Of a stretch of DNA of 47,657 bases, positions 39,381 to 47,657 are shown one piece after another. Where the stretch lies: contig CAIQHB010000070.1 of NCBI GenBank assembly GCA_903871465.1, forward strand, positions 1-47,657, read 5' to 3'. The position numbers were made by a program, and so were the translations under genes. The first letter of the stretch is position 1; each line of letters starts with the position of its first letter. The DNA is from an uncultured Methanosarcinales archaeon (GTDB lineage: Archaea; Halobacteriota; Methanosarcinia; Methanotrichales; Methanotrichaceae). The notes under the pieces were generated by a model. The model ran no database searches and was not told where the DNA came from. It saw nothing but the letters and a program-made list of their open reading frames with translations.

Positions 39381-40451
39381 TCAGGTCACGATCTCGTGCA
39401 GCAGATTCTGCTCATTTGCCGACTTGATCTCCTGGGCGATGCGCCTGCCGTTTGAGAGTCCGGGCTCGATGAGGTCCGAGTAAGGAGAGCCGTTGATATA
39501 GAGATTGGTGCCAGCGACGATGCGAGCCGATATCTCGAAGACCTTGAACTCCAGTTCATCGGTGACAATCGTCTCCAGGCTAAAAGCACCAAGCATTCCT
39601 CCGAAGAGATCCAGGCTGGTTTCCACGACCCTCTCGCCCAGTTCGAATGCACGCGGAAGGAGAGACTCGCGCAGCACTAGAGGGAGGTTGCCGGTAACAA
39701 CGAAGCTCGGATAGATGCCGGCCTCGGCCAGCTCTTTCATGCTACCAATACGAAAGATCTCGTCTGCATTTGATTCCACGCGCCGGTCGATGCCGAGCAT
39801 CTCCAAAGATCCCTTGCTCAGCCGGTAGCCTTCCGACTTTATGGGCGAGTAGAAGAAATGAATATAATATCTAGTGCCGAGGATGAACTCCTGGATGGTG
39901 TACTTCTCTTGACTACTCATCTTCGACTGCAGCTCTTCTTTTGTCTTGGCGATGAAGAATCCACGTCCTCCTTTGGCTCCATGATACTTGACAATCACCG
40001 GCCGGTCAATATCCTCAGCCTTTTCAAATCGCATCGGAACGTTGACTCCGGCCTTGAGCAGCCATTCGCGCTCCATCTCCCGGTCGCTCTCCCAGGCCAG
40101 GACGCGGCGGTTGCCGAAGGTGGGAACCGCCAACGACTCGAACCGCTCTATGCCTAAGTACTCAACAAGAGAGCCATGGGGGATTATGATAACGTTCTCA
40201 TCCACAAGATCATCTGCATAGCCCAGAAGCGCCTTGTAGCTCTCTACACAGACGAACTTATCAGGCTTAGCCCGCGGGAAGGCATCGTAGAACCGGGGCG
40301 GCTGGCCGATGCAGATTCCTATGGTCTTGAAGCCCTCCTGGCGCGCACCATGAAAAATTTGCAGGCTGCTGTGAGAGCAGATGGTGGCGATTGTAAGATC
40401 ATCTTTATCGTATCCCTTTAAAATCTCCTGGATATCTTCTTTAGAAATCAT
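39381..40451 (-). CDS. purP: FAICAR synthetase (archaeal purine synthesis)
   Basis: The 356-residue ATP-grasp protein has IATICSHSSLQIFHGARQEG at the N-terminus and VIVKYHGAKGGRGFFIAKTK as ATP-grasp core. IHFFYSPIKSEGYRLSKGSL follows, and FEISARIVAGTNLYINGSPY is near the end. All fit PurP, which makes FAICAR from AICAR, formate and ATP, replacing the PurH transformylase. The length is normal. Start ATG 40451 (MISKEDIQEILKGYD). It diverges from the HisB-like gene over a 137-bp gap, so both may be controlled there. Confidence 0.9.
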   Translation of the reverse strand: MISKEDIQEILKGYDKDDLTIATICSHSSLQIFHGARQEGFKTIGICIGQPPRFYDAFPRAKPDKFVCVESYKALLGYADDLVDENVIIIPHGSLVEYLGIERFESLAVPTFGNRRVLAWESDREMEREWLLKAGVNVPMRFEKAEDIDRPVIVKYHGAKGGRGFFIAKTKEELQSKMSSQEKYTIQEFILGTRYYIHFFYSPIKSEGYRLSKGSLEMLGIDRRVESNADEIFRIGSMKELAEAGIYPSFVVTGNLPLVLRESLLPRAFELGERVVETSLDLFGGMLGAFSLETIVTDELEFKVFEISARIVAGTNLYINGSPYSDLIEPGLSNGRRIAQEIKSANEQNLLHEIVT

Positions 40452-40555
40452 GGTGATAACCCTTTGTTCTATGGCCTATGAAACTTCTCGGTTGGCACAA
40501 AGGTAGATAAGCTCTTCGGAGACGATCGACTCAGACTATTGACCCAAGATCGATG

Positions 40556-40566
40556 AGCTTAAAAAT
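40556..40566 (+). promoter_or_regulatory. TATA box of the HisB-like gene
   Basis: GAGCTTAAAAATG fits an archaeal TATA box (core at 40559-40566), about 25-30 bp before ATG 40589, implying an almost leaderless transcript. Confidence 0.45.
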
Positions 40567-40588
40567 GTCAATCAAGTAGAATACAATC

Positions 40589-41107
40589 ATGTTGGCATCG
40601 AGAAAGAGAGAAACAAGAGAGACCAGCATCGATGTAATTCTGGAGACCGATGGCGTGGGCACAGTCGACGTCGACACAGGAATCGAGCTCCTGGATGAGA
40701 TCCTGCGAGCCTTTGGCCGGGGCGCGCTCTTTGACCTCACCGTCAAAGCCAGGGGCGATCTGGAGACCGGGGACCACCACACCACAGAAGATGTCGGCAT
40801 CGCCATCGGAGGAGCGCTGGCCCAGGTTATAAAAAGCGGTATTGGAAGCTCAATCGTTCCATCAGGCCAGGCCATGGCCATCGCAGCAGTTCGTTTTGGC
40901 GAGCCGGGCTACAGGGGAGATTTCGATATGCAGTCCGGGAATCTCGCCGGCATGAGCCTGGAGAACGTCGGCCACTTCCTGCGGGCTCTGGCTTATAACG
41001 GTGGATTCACCCTCATCGTTCGCGCAGAAGGGGGAGACGACCGGAGCCGGATCGAGGCCATGAGCTTGGCTCTGGGAAGAGCGATAAAAAAGGCCATCTC
41101 AAGATAG
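40589..41107 (+). CDS. HisB (IGP dehydratase) homolog with missing metal ligands
   Basis: The 172-residue protein follows HisB from end to end: TRETSIDVILETDGVGTVDV, then TGIELLDEIL, DLTVKARGDLETGDHHTTED, and the closing SRIEAMSLALGRAIKKA. It keeps DHHTTED (His63, His64, Glu67), the first metal site. It lacks the FDHML His (Asp36-Glu37 in its place), the MDE block and the HH of NxHHxxE (Asp151-Arg-Ser-Arg-Ile-Glu156). A true dehydratase needs those Mn2+ ligands, so this is probably a paralog with a different task or a reduced-activity enzyme. No other his genes are nearby. Confidence 0.82.
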   Translation: MLASRKRETRETSIDVILETDGVGTVDVDTGIELLDEILRAFGRGALFDLTVKARGDLETGDHHTTEDVGIAIGGALAQVIKSGIGSSIVPSGQAMAIAAVRFGEPGYRGDFDMQSGNLAGMSLENVGHFLRALAYNGGFTLIVRAEGGDDRSRIEAMSLALGRAIKKAISR

Positions 41108-41117
41108 AAACGAAATT

Positions 41118-44042
41118 CTAGCCCCACCGCCTGGCATAGGCTCCGGCGAGGATGGCAGCAATGGAGGCGACAAATCCCAGGGCATCGCTCTTCTTAGCTG
41201 CTTTGTCGCCCGCGACAATGGTGATGGAGCCGTTGGTGATATACTCTGGCTTAAAGCCGCTTGTGCCTGTTATATTGAGATATGCTGTCTCATTCGCTCT
41301 TTTGGGGGCAGCGTTTTTGGCATCAAATGTGAGGTTGGCAGAGACGCAGCCTCCCGGCAGCAGAACGCTGATCCTTCCTGCATTCGAGTCCACCTTCATT
41401 GTGGGCTCACACTCACCAGAAATGCCTGTAGCCAACACCCTAGTGGCATCATAAGAGATGTTTATTCTCTTTTCAGCTCCCGAAATTGGTGCTTCAAGCG
41501 GAATATTAACGCTTTCTCCGGCCTGGGCAACAGTTGAACCCAGGGATATGCCGCGCACTTCGCCTGGAGTCACATTTAAGAACTCTCCAAAAACCTGGAT
41601 GGCATTTACTGCGTTCTCTACCCTCACCCTTAGCTCGTATCGACCGGTTTTGGCGTCTCTGACGACCGCATGAGGCTCCAAAGCCTCCAGGGTACCGTGG
41701 AGCGTATGATTGATCTTGCTTGGAACAAATTTGTTATCAATGACATCATAAAACTGCAAAATGCTCTTTCCAGGCTCAATTTTGAGGAATCTCTCGCGGG
41801 CAGTCTCGTTGGCTAACATGGCATCATAATCCATGCCGGCATTTAGTCTGCTATACTCACTGCGGGTAAGGTAATATGCTGATTTACTACTTGTGATTCT
41901 AATGATTCTTCCGGAAGAGTCGAACACAATGCCTACCTGCACCGGAGGAGTGGTTTGATTGAGGTAAAGCAATCCAGGCACGGAATTCCCTCTGGCATCC
42001 AGGACTTGACTCTTATCATCACTGAGCTGCAGAGTTGTAGCATTCCATTTCCAGGAGAATATCCAGAGATCTCCCGAGCCCAGACCCAAGGGAGTGATAT
42101 CTTCGGTGAAGACGGTCTTATTACTGGAATCTAAGATATCCGCAGTAACTCGATGGATCTCTGCCGCCTGGACGATCATGGAAATGTTCTCAGGAGCTCC
42201 CGATGTTACATTGCCGGATTTATTGAACAGCGGCGGCTTTGGAGCGGGAACAACATATGCCGCAGTGTAGAGATAGTAGCGAAGAGTATCGTTGTCAGCT
42301 ACCCGGATGTTCATTCCCGGCCCGATGGAGATCGTCGAGTCGCGATTTAGATCGACATAGTCGTCATTTACCATAGATATGCCATTTGGTTGAATGCTGA
42401 TGATCTCGAGATCGCCTATAAGAAGACCCTGATCAATGGAAAGTAGATATTGATCGGATATCTGGAAGATACCATCTATGGTTGCGAATCTCTTCGTCCC
42501 GTTGTTGAAGACATTGTTGAGATGAACCATTATTATCGGCAGGTCTTTGACGTCACCCAGATCTTTTTTATAAATATAGGTCGAGTTGGATTTAACCACT
42601 GAATTGTCAACCGGTTCGCCATTTTTTAGAAGCTGCAAAAAGATGCTGTCATTTCCTACATCTCGAATTCGCATTTCGTAGCCTTCTTGAAATGTATAAT
42701 TGCCGGCGAAGACTATCCCCTGCGTCTCTGTGTCCAGAAGCACCTTTCCCAGGTAATCATGCTCAAGCAAGCTCTTGGTTGCTTTTGAATCAATCATGCT
42801 GGAGTCGTATCCTGCGAACCACTGCGTCCCCAGGAAGTTTATGACAAAATATTTTCCCCATGATTTGAAATCGAACTCTTTGGGCTGCAGAAACGAGATA
42901 TACTGAAAACCATCCGAACCCAGCCTCTTACTTCCGCTGCTTATAGCAATTTGGATGGGAGAGGGAACCCTTCTGCCCTGAACATTGTAAAGAATAAGGG
43001 TCTCCTCGCCCAGAATCTTCGCAGGATCGAAGTAAAATCCGCTATAATTTTGGGAATTCCATCTGGCTGCGACTGCCAGGTTACTGTCTCCTTGACTTGC
43101 CATGATGGCAGGGCTGGCACCAAAGACCGGCCCTCTTATCTCGTGAAGTCCGTAGTCTAGAATGGTTCCCACTGGATAATAGACCAGATCCGGCTGATCA
43201 AGCACGATAATTGCCAGATCCGCTGTCAACGGAACCATAAAATTCCTGGTGAAAGTGAGGGTTATGCTATTGCGAAACTCTATGCCGTCTTCAGAAAGAT
43301 CAATAAGCTCCATATTGCCGAGCCTGCCGCCCTCAAAGAGCTTGATGTCAGGAAGATCGCTCACCTGAAAGATCCCGTCCACTTCGGCAAATCCCTTATC
43401 TTCGCTCTTCATGGCGCCGGCCAGATGGACTAAAAGCACAGGGACATCATTCACTTTATACTTGAAAGTTCCGCCAAGGCTTACTACAGCTCCGTATATA
43501 GGCTTTCCATTTTTTAAGAGAATGAAGTTCACTGCTCCATCCTTGCTGGAGGTCTCCAATGCAGCCAATGCATAGCCCTGTGCGAGGGGAAGAGTGCTGT
43601 TATCGGTCAGGGTATAGGTATCTTTTTCATCCCTTAGGACCTCTCGCAGGTCTCCTTTGCCAAGAGAGCTGACCTCATCAGCAAAAGAGCTCTCGGGATA
43701 GCCGGCCAGGTAGAGTTTACCTAAGAATGCCAGAACGTTATAGCTTCCCCAGGGCTTATACTCAAACTCTCTCGACCAGGGTTTGGAGGAATAGACGATC
43801 TGGCCCTTTTCCGCCGACCTTCCCTGCAGGCCGATCTTGAGCTGCTCGCCGCCTGCGGCCTTGTCCAGGTCGTAGTAAAACCAGCCGAAGTCACTCGCGC
43901 TCCAGGTCCCGTTGCCATTGCTCGTGTGACCTCTCACCTCGGCAGACTCCACTGGATCCTGCGCCGATGCTGTCGAGAGAAGCACGAGATGCATAGCTAT
44001 GATTGCCAATGCAACTATCAACCAGATCTTCCTTATCTCCAT
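41118..44042 (-). CDS. S-layer protein with two DUF1608-like modules
   Basis: From Met at 44042 (MEIRKIWLIVALAIIAMHLV) the protein of about 974 residues has a signal peptide, then two homologous modules of ~290 residues. The first starts AEVRGHTSNGNGTWSASDFG; both contain the paired blocks (Y)WG-x-Y(N/F)V-(L/I)-x-FLG and (E/A)-x-DG-(I)-FQ(V/I)SD. A third Ig-like region follows, and it ends with a hydrophobic helix (ALGFVASIAAILAGAYARRW). Tandem DUF1608 modules build the lattice in Methanosarcina S-layers, so this is a strong S-layer or S-layer-like candidate. The C-terminal helix with RR resembles an archaeosortase-like signal. Probably glycosylated. Confidence 0.88.
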   Translation of the reverse strand: MEIRKIWLIVALAIIAMHLVLLSTASAQDPVESAEVRGHTSNGNGTWSASDFGWFYYDLDKAAGGEQLKIGLQGRSAEKGQIVYSSKPWSREFEYKPWGSYNVLAFLGKLYLAGYPESSFADEVSSLGKGDLREVLRDEKDTYTLTDNSTLPLAQGYALAALETSSKDGAVNFILLKNGKPIYGAVVSLGGTFKYKVNDVPVLLVHLAGAMKSEDKGFAEVDGIFQVSDLPDIKLFEGGRLGNMELIDLSEDGIEFRNSITLTFTRNFMVPLTADLAIIVLDQPDLVYYPVGTILDYGLHEIRGPVFGASPAIMASQGDSNLAVAARWNSQNYSGFYFDPAKILGEETLILYNVQGRRVPSPIQIAISSGSKRLGSDGFQYISFLQPKEFDFKSWGKYFVINFLGTQWFAGYDSSMIDSKATKSLLEHDYLGKVLLDTETQGIVFAGNYTFQEGYEMRIRDVGNDSIFLQLLKNGEPVDNSVVKSNSTYIYKKDLGDVKDLPIIMVHLNNVFNNGTKRFATIDGIFQISDQYLLSIDQGLLIGDLEIISIQPNGISMVNDDYVDLNRDSTISIGPGMNIRVADNDTLRYYLYTAAYVVPAPKPPLFNKSGNVTSGAPENISMIVQAAEIHRVTADILDSSNKTVFTEDITPLGLGSGDLWIFSWKWNATTLQLSDDKSQVLDARGNSVPGLLYLNQTTPPVQVGIVFDSSGRIIRITSSKSAYYLTRSEYSRLNAGMDYDAMLANETARERFLKIEPGKSILQFYDVIDNKFVPSKINHTLHGTLEALEPHAVVRDAKTGRYELRVRVENAVNAIQVFGEFLNVTPGEVRGISLGSTVAQAGESVNIPLEAPISGAEKRINISYDATRVLATGISGECEPTMKVDSNAGRISVLLPGGCVSANLTFDAKNAAPKRANETAYLNITGTSGFKPEYITNGSITIVAGDKAAKKSDALGFVASIAAILAGAYARRWG

Positions 44043-44072
44043 CCACCTCTTAAGAATCATTGCTGGATAAGC

Positions 44073-44081
44073 TGTATATCC
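44073..44081 (+). promoter_or_regulatory. TATA box of cfbC
   Basis: TGTATATCC lies about 35 bp before ATG 44113 in the short divergent gap between the S-layer and cfbC genes; transcription would start near 44102, giving a leader of about 10 nt. Confidence 0.45.
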
Positions 44082-44112
44082 TATGGGGATATCACAAACG
44101 AAGCGGAGTTAG

Positions 44113-44913
44113 ATGTCATCTATTAAACACGTTGCGATATACGGCAAAGGTGGTATCGGCAAGTCGTGCACTGCCTCGAACGTAGCCGCCGCCTGCGCCG
44201 AAGAAGGCCATAAGGTGCTGGTTGTGGGTTGCGACCCGAAGAGCGATTCGAGCATAACTTTGGTGGGCAGAAGGATTCCCACCATGATGGATCTCATCTT
44301 GCGGGGTGGAGAGATAGCAGAAAAGGATGTGGTTTTTCAAGGTTACAGAGGAGTGAAGTGCATTGAGGTCGGAGGACCGGAGCCCGGCGTGGGGTGCGCC
44401 GGCCGGGGGATAATAGTAGCCATCGATTTTCTGCGCAAGGTCTCCAAGGCTATGGAAGAGGTGGACCTGGTGCTGTATGATGTGCCAGGGGACATTGTTT
44501 GTGGCGGTTTCTCCGCGCCCATCAGAAAAGGGTTGGTGAGCCAGGCTTACATCATCACCTCCGGAGAGTATATGCCGCTTTATGCCGGAAACAATATCTG
44601 CAAGGGCCTACTGCGCTTGAACACACCTCTAGCGGGAGTGATCTGCAACTCTCGCGAGGCTGCCGGTGGGCGGGAGAGGGAGATTGTGGAGAAATTTGCC
44701 CTGGAGCTGAAGAGTCGCCTCGTGGCATTCATTCCCAAAGACCCCATAGTTCAGCAGTGTGAGAGGAGAGCCGTAACCGTCATCGAGGGCGCGCCCGACT
44801 CGAAGATTGCCGATGTTTACAGGACCCTGGCAAAAGAGATCATGTCCGGCGCCTCGCCTCAAATCCCGGTGCCCCTTAGCGACGAGCGGCTAATGGAGCT
44901 CTCTCGCGATTGA
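44113..44913 (+). CDS. cfbC: CfbC, NifH-like reductase of coenzyme F430 synthesis
   Basis: The 266-residue protein is a NifH-type ATPase. It has P-loop GKGGIGKSC at 11-19, switch Asp41-Pro in [10 protein letters not shown], and the [4Fe-4S] cysteines Cys95 in GVGCAGRG and Cys130 in [11 protein letters not shown]. Context with cfbB identifies it as CfbC rather than nitrogenase reductase. CfbC passes electrons to CfbD for reduction of Ni-sirohydrochlorin a,c-diamide, the step that leads to F430. Methyl-coenzyme M reductase needs F430. The partner cfbD is not in the window. Complete. Confidence 0.9.
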   Translation: MSSIKHVAIYGKGGIGKSCTASNVAAACAEEGHKVLVVGCDPKSDSSITLVGRRIPTMMDLILRGGEIAEKDVVFQGYRGVKCIEVGGPEPGVGCAGRGIIVAIDFLRKVSKAMEEVDLVLYDVPGDIVCGGFSAPIRKGLVSQAYIITSGEYMPLYAGNNICKGLLRLNTPLAGVICNSREAAGGREREIVEKFALELKSRLVAFIPKDPIVQQCERRAVTVIEGAPDSKIADVYRTLAKEIMSGASPQIPVPLSDERLMELSRD

Positions 44914-45001
44914 TTGCAGGATAAAGGAAGATCGGGAGCGAAGCCGGAAAGAGGCGAAAAAAGAAGCAAGGAAAGAAGAGAGCAACGGAAGTGAGGAAAA
45001 G

Positions 45002-46384
45002 ATGAAGGCCGACTGTGCACGGGTTCTGCTGGCAGGCGACAGAAGCTCCAGCGGCAAGACCACCATAGTTGCCGGACTGCTCTCCGCTCTGCGAGGTCGC
45101 GGCCAGGAGGTGCAGCCTTTCAAGGTGGCCATGGACTACATCGATCCCAGCTACCACACCTGGATAACCGGGAGGAGCTGCCGCAACCTGGATGGCTATC
45201 TGATGACGGAAGCGGCAATCCGGGAGATATACGCCCATGCAGCCGCGGACGCGGATGTGGCCGTGATCGAGGGAGTGCGCGGCCTTTATGAGGGATTTGA
45301 TGGCGACCTGGGATCGACGGCTCAGATTGCCAAGATGCTTCACACGCCCGTCGTCTTCGTGGTGGATGCGCGCAGCATCACGCGCAGCTGTGCCGCCCTG
45401 GTTAAGGGCTATATGGACTTCGACCCCGAGGTTCAGTTTAAGGGAGTCATACTGAACAAGGTGGGGTCCGCGAGACATGCCGAGAAGGCCACGAAGGAGA
45501 TAGAACGCTACGCGGGCGTGGAAGTAGTGGGCGTGATTCGCCGCAATGAAGATATGCACCTCGCCATGCGTCATTTAGGCCTCGTTCCTGTTCTGGAGGG
45601 GAAGACCCGTCACGAGGGCTTCCAGGAGCGTGTGGACAGGATCCGTCAGATTGTGGAGGAAGGGCTGGACCTAGATCGCATCCAAGAGATCGCCAGGTCT
45701 GCAGAGCCGCTTCCGGACGTGGAAATAGACCTCTACCGGGAGAACGATCTCGGAAAAGGCATTCGCATCGGTGTGGCCAGGGATGAGGCCTTCAACTTCT
45801 ACTACCGGGATAACCTGGAGCTGATGGAGCTGGCGGGAGCCGAAGTAGTTCCCTTCAGCCCCGTGCACGACTCGTCTCTGCCGGATGTGGACGGCGTCTA
45901 CATCGGAGGCGGCTATCCTGAGCTTTATGCCAGGGAGCTATCCCTGAATCAGGGAATGATCAGTTCGCTGGAGAGGGCGCACGAAAAGGATATGCCCATT
46001 TACGCCGAGTGCGGCGGGCTGATGTATCTCGCGCGCGAGATCGAGTGGGATGGCGAGCGGCAGGAGATGGCAGGCCTTGTCCCTGGAAGATCCAGGCGGG
46101 GAAAGAACCGCATAGTCAGCTATGTGCATGGCAGCTTGACGCAGGACTGCTCCCTGGGGCCCAAAGGCACGCCGATTATGGGCCACGAATTTCACCATTC
46201 CGAGATGCTGATGGACGGGAAGGTGAACTACGCCATCCAATTGTCGCGCGGCACGGGCATCGAAGGCGGTCGGGATGGATTTTGTGAGGGGAATATGGTG
46301 GCCAGCTATGCTCATATTCATAGCGCATCTTTCCGGGGATATCCCGCCAACTTCATCAAAGCCTGCCGGGAGAGAAAGGAATAG
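45002..46384 (+). CDS. cfbB: CfbB, Ni-sirohydrochlorin a,c-diamide synthase
   Basis: The 460-residue protein has the cobyrinic-acid a,c-diamide synthase layout. N-terminal ATP-binding domain: GDRSSSGKTTIVAGLL at residues 12-27, then FKVAMDYIDPSYHT and IEGVRGLYEGFDG. C-terminal class I amidotransferase-like domain: GGGYPELYA and YAECGGLMYL with Cys337, then GHEFHHSEM. In methanogens the paralog next to cfbC amidates Ni-sirohydrochlorin, using glutamine and ATP. The gene follows cfbC by about 90 bp with GTGAGG as ribosome binding site. A CbiA for B12 synthesis is the alternative, but the neighbour favours CfbB. Confidence 0.86.
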   Translation: MKADCARVLLAGDRSSSGKTTIVAGLLSALRGRGQEVQPFKVAMDYIDPSYHTWITGRSCRNLDGYLMTEAAIREIYAHAAADADVAVIEGVRGLYEGFDGDLGSTAQIAKMLHTPVVFVVDARSITRSCAALVKGYMDFDPEVQFKGVILNKVGSARHAEKATKEIERYAGVEVVGVIRRNEDMHLAMRHLGLVPVLEGKTRHEGFQERVDRIRQIVEEGLDLDRIQEIARSAEPLPDVEIDLYRENDLGKGIRIGVARDEAFNFYYRDNLELMELAGAEVVPFSPVHDSSLPDVDGVYIGGGYPELYARELSLNQGMISSLERAHEKDMPIYAECGGLMYLAREIEWDGERQEMAGLVPGRSRRGKNRIVSYVHGSLTQDCSLGPKGTPIMGHEFHHSEMLMDGKVNYAIQLSRGTGIEGGRDGFCEGNMVASYAHIHSASFRGYPANFIKACRERKE

Positions 46385-46833
46385 AAGAGACTCCTTTTTA
46401 AGGACAAAGCGCGAGCTTCATGGATTGTTCCCCGCGGCCGCGGGGTTAGGGGGGGCCGCCACGGCCATAAGTCTGGCCCCGTCACCCCAGCGCGTCTCAC
46501 CGCGCGGGACCTGGAAGAAGTTGTAGGACTATTTTTTGCAACCAATTATAATTTATTTAACCGCAAAGGGATCTATCTGGTGCTTGCAAGGACAACATTC
46601 GTACATTCTTCCGGGGTGCCGCGAGTCGGCCCTGCGGGCCTCCCGCGAGGTGCCCGGGGGCGCCGCTCAAGGCCGCGGCCGGCCAAGCGACGGCGATTAA
46701 GCTGCAGACTAATAGAAAGCGGCCTTTCACAATAATCAAAGCTCGGTCACCTGAAAATAGCGAAGTGTACACATCTTGACGCGCAGGTATTTATTGAATG
46801 CTGGACTTCTATTACTATCAAGGTGATTAGAAA
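46385..46833. ncRNA. GC-rich stem-loop islands, candidate structured RNA (unassigned)
   Basis: The gap has two very GC-rich islands around an AT-rich centre. Left: the perfect 16-bp palindrome CCCCGCGGCCGCGGGG (46430-46445), a GGGGCC/GGCCCC stem (46452-46480) and GCGCG-TCTCAC-CGCGC (46490-46505). Right: GGCCC-TGC-GGGCC (46628-46640) inside a CGCG/CGCG outer pair. The centre (46540-46565) has TATA-like sequence on both strands (TTATAATTTATTTAA). This could be two divergent small RNAs, or non-coding debris. No known RNA family recognised. Confidence 0.35.
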
Positions 46834-47238
46834 ATGGTGAAGATGCCAGTCGAAGTCAGGGAGACCCTGGAGAAGCAAAAGCCCATACCGATTGCCACAG
46901 CGAGCAAGTCGGGAGTTCCGAATGTAGTCTTTGTGGGACTATTGAAGATCGTGGACGACGAGACGCTTATGTTGGCGGACAACTTCTTCTACAAGACTGC
47001 TCAGAACCTGATGGAGAACCCCAAGATCGCTATACTCTGCTACAACAGCGAGACCAAGAAGTCCTTCCAGATCAAGGGCGATGTAATGCTCTCCAAGGAA
47101 GGCGAGAACTTTGACGCGATGAGATCCTGGGTGCATGGCATCAACAACAAGCTGCCCGCCAAGGCCTGCGTCATGGTCAAGATCACAGAGATCTACAATG
47201 CCATGTGGGGACCGGCTGCGGGGAAACAGATCGCTTGA
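46834..47238 (+). CDS. Pyridoxamine 5'-phosphate oxidase-fold (FMN-binding) protein
   Basis: The 134-residue protein starts MVKMPVEVRETLEKQKPIPI and has IATASKSGVPNVVFVGLLKI followed by LADNFFYKTAQNLMENPKIA, the PNPOx split-barrel core that binds FMN, then FQIKGDVMLSKEG. Members in methanogens are small flavin-binding proteins of unsettled role. Length is normal. A GGTGAT-like ribosome site precedes ATG 46834. Confidence 0.88.
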   Translation: MVKMPVEVRETLEKQKPIPIATASKSGVPNVVFVGLLKIVDDETLMLADNFFYKTAQNLMENPKIAILCYNSETKKSFQIKGDVMLSKEGENFDAMRSWVHGINNKLPAKACVMVKITEIYNAMWGPAAGKQIA

Positions 47239-47621
47239 TACGGATCAATAAGATTTCCAGTCGTTAGACATGGATAAATGACTAACGATATGGGAAATGT
47301 TTTAGATTTTTCTTTGAGATAAGTCGTGTATCCTAATACTATAATCAATAATGTTTGTGAGCCTTAATCCATTTATAGATATCAATTATCTGAGTTAGAA
47401 TTCTCTAACAATCAATAAAAAATATAATTTATGGACGGATTCGCTAATCACAATCGTCTATATTATCTCAGTATGTATAGTCAGTATCAAGGTGATGTTG
47501 ATGATTGATTACATATCCAGTACGTGTTTAGCTCCCACTTAAGTCTCTGAAAAATTCCCTCAGAATTCATTTGGACCAGAAAAATTAAGTAATATAATGT
47601 CAATATTCTTTAATTGGGATT
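47239..47621. other. AT-rich non-coding gap
   Basis: No gene seen. A TATA-like TAATATAATG near 47590-47599 lies before the next gene. T-rich runs follow the PNPOx gene (near 47300-47315), likely terminating it. Confidence 0.45.
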
Positions 47622-47657
47622 ATGGACGAAGGAGAGATAATTAAGCAGCTTCGAGAA
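47622..47657 (+). CDS. Start of a gene that continues past the window
   Basis: ATG 47622 opens MDEGEIIKQLRE and runs to the window end. A TATA-like box about 25-30 bp upstream (47590-47599) supports a real, nearly leaderless gene. Too short to identify. Confidence 0.45.
   Translation, partial: MDEGEIIKQLRE

Noticed and set aside
40589-41107. Plain HisB annotation
   Set aside because: Too many metal-binding residues are missing to assert dehydratase activity.
44113-44913. Nitrogenase reductase NifH
   Set aside because: The neighbour is a CfbB-type amidotransferase and no nif genes are present; CfbC fits better.

Overview
The window reads as the chromosome of a methanogenic archaeon, most likely a Methanothrix (Methanosaeta)-type member of the Methanosarcinales lineage. 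Supporting genes are cfbC and cfbB (coenzyme F430 synthesis), an S-layer protein with two methanogen-type DUF1608-like modules, purP (archaeal FAICAR synthetase), the archaeal ADH synthase that opens the alternative aromatic pathway, dadD, and a Tfx-family regulator. The genus is my inference from family knowledge; no rRNA gene is present to settle it.

Layout. (1) 1-7 kb is a decaying toxin-antitoxin island. It holds a run of small, mostly minus-strand antitoxin genes (GxxExxY, two HicB-like, two near-identical DUF104-like, TumA-like, a DUF2283 hybrid, several VapB-like), only one apparently intact PIN toxin, at least three PIN toxins cut off soon after the first catalytic Asp, a cut TumE, a cut DUF4258 protein, a 259-bp duplication and several dispersed repeat families. 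(2) 7-15.6 kb is cell-surface biology: two sugar-nucleotide epimerases, a secreted TPR/HEAT/TPR trio and a large Pro-rich secreted protein. (3) 15.6-17.6 kb is a scar region with a helicase/AlbA_2-type C-terminal fragment, a broken integrase-type transposase and an intron-containing tRNA-Ser(UGA). (4) 17.7-23 kb is core metabolism: dadD, ADH synthase, a cysteine-less rhodanese and a third epimerase. (5) 23.1-27.3 kb is a tungstate ABC transporter (tupABC) followed by a tfx regulator and a small secreted protein, these last two bracketed by two direct copies of a ~225-bp hairpin element. (6) 27.3-32.4 kb has a YjbQ protein, a cation-efflux protein, and a 1090-residue CHAT-like/STAND/TPR protein whose protease residues are replaced. 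(7) 32.4-37 kb has glgP, a transposase relic, and an AT-rich three-gene overlapping cassette (DUF3467-like, unknown, QGD/TQDCD protein). (8) 37-47.6 kb is housekeeping: a COG4315-type protein, a phosphoesterase, a double-SIS protein, purP, a divergent HisB paralog, the S-layer protein, cfbC, cfbB, a GC-rich structured gap, and a PNPOx-fold protein.

How the genes fit together. tupABC probably brings in tungstate for formylmethanofuran and other pterin enzymes, and the adjacent Tfx protein belongs to a family known to regulate a molybdenum formylmethanofuran dehydrogenase operon. cfbC and cfbB supply two steps of F430 synthesis; cfbA, cfbD and cfbE must lie elsewhere. The epimerases probably feed glycan synthesis for the S-layer and secreted proteins. 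The candidates I rate highest for undescribed biology are the pseudo-CHAT STAND protein with its coupled mini-gene, the 35.3-36.9 kb three-gene cassette, the antitoxin family sharing one C-terminal motif on different N-termini, and the YGRSVEDL segment shared by two unrelated secreted proteins.
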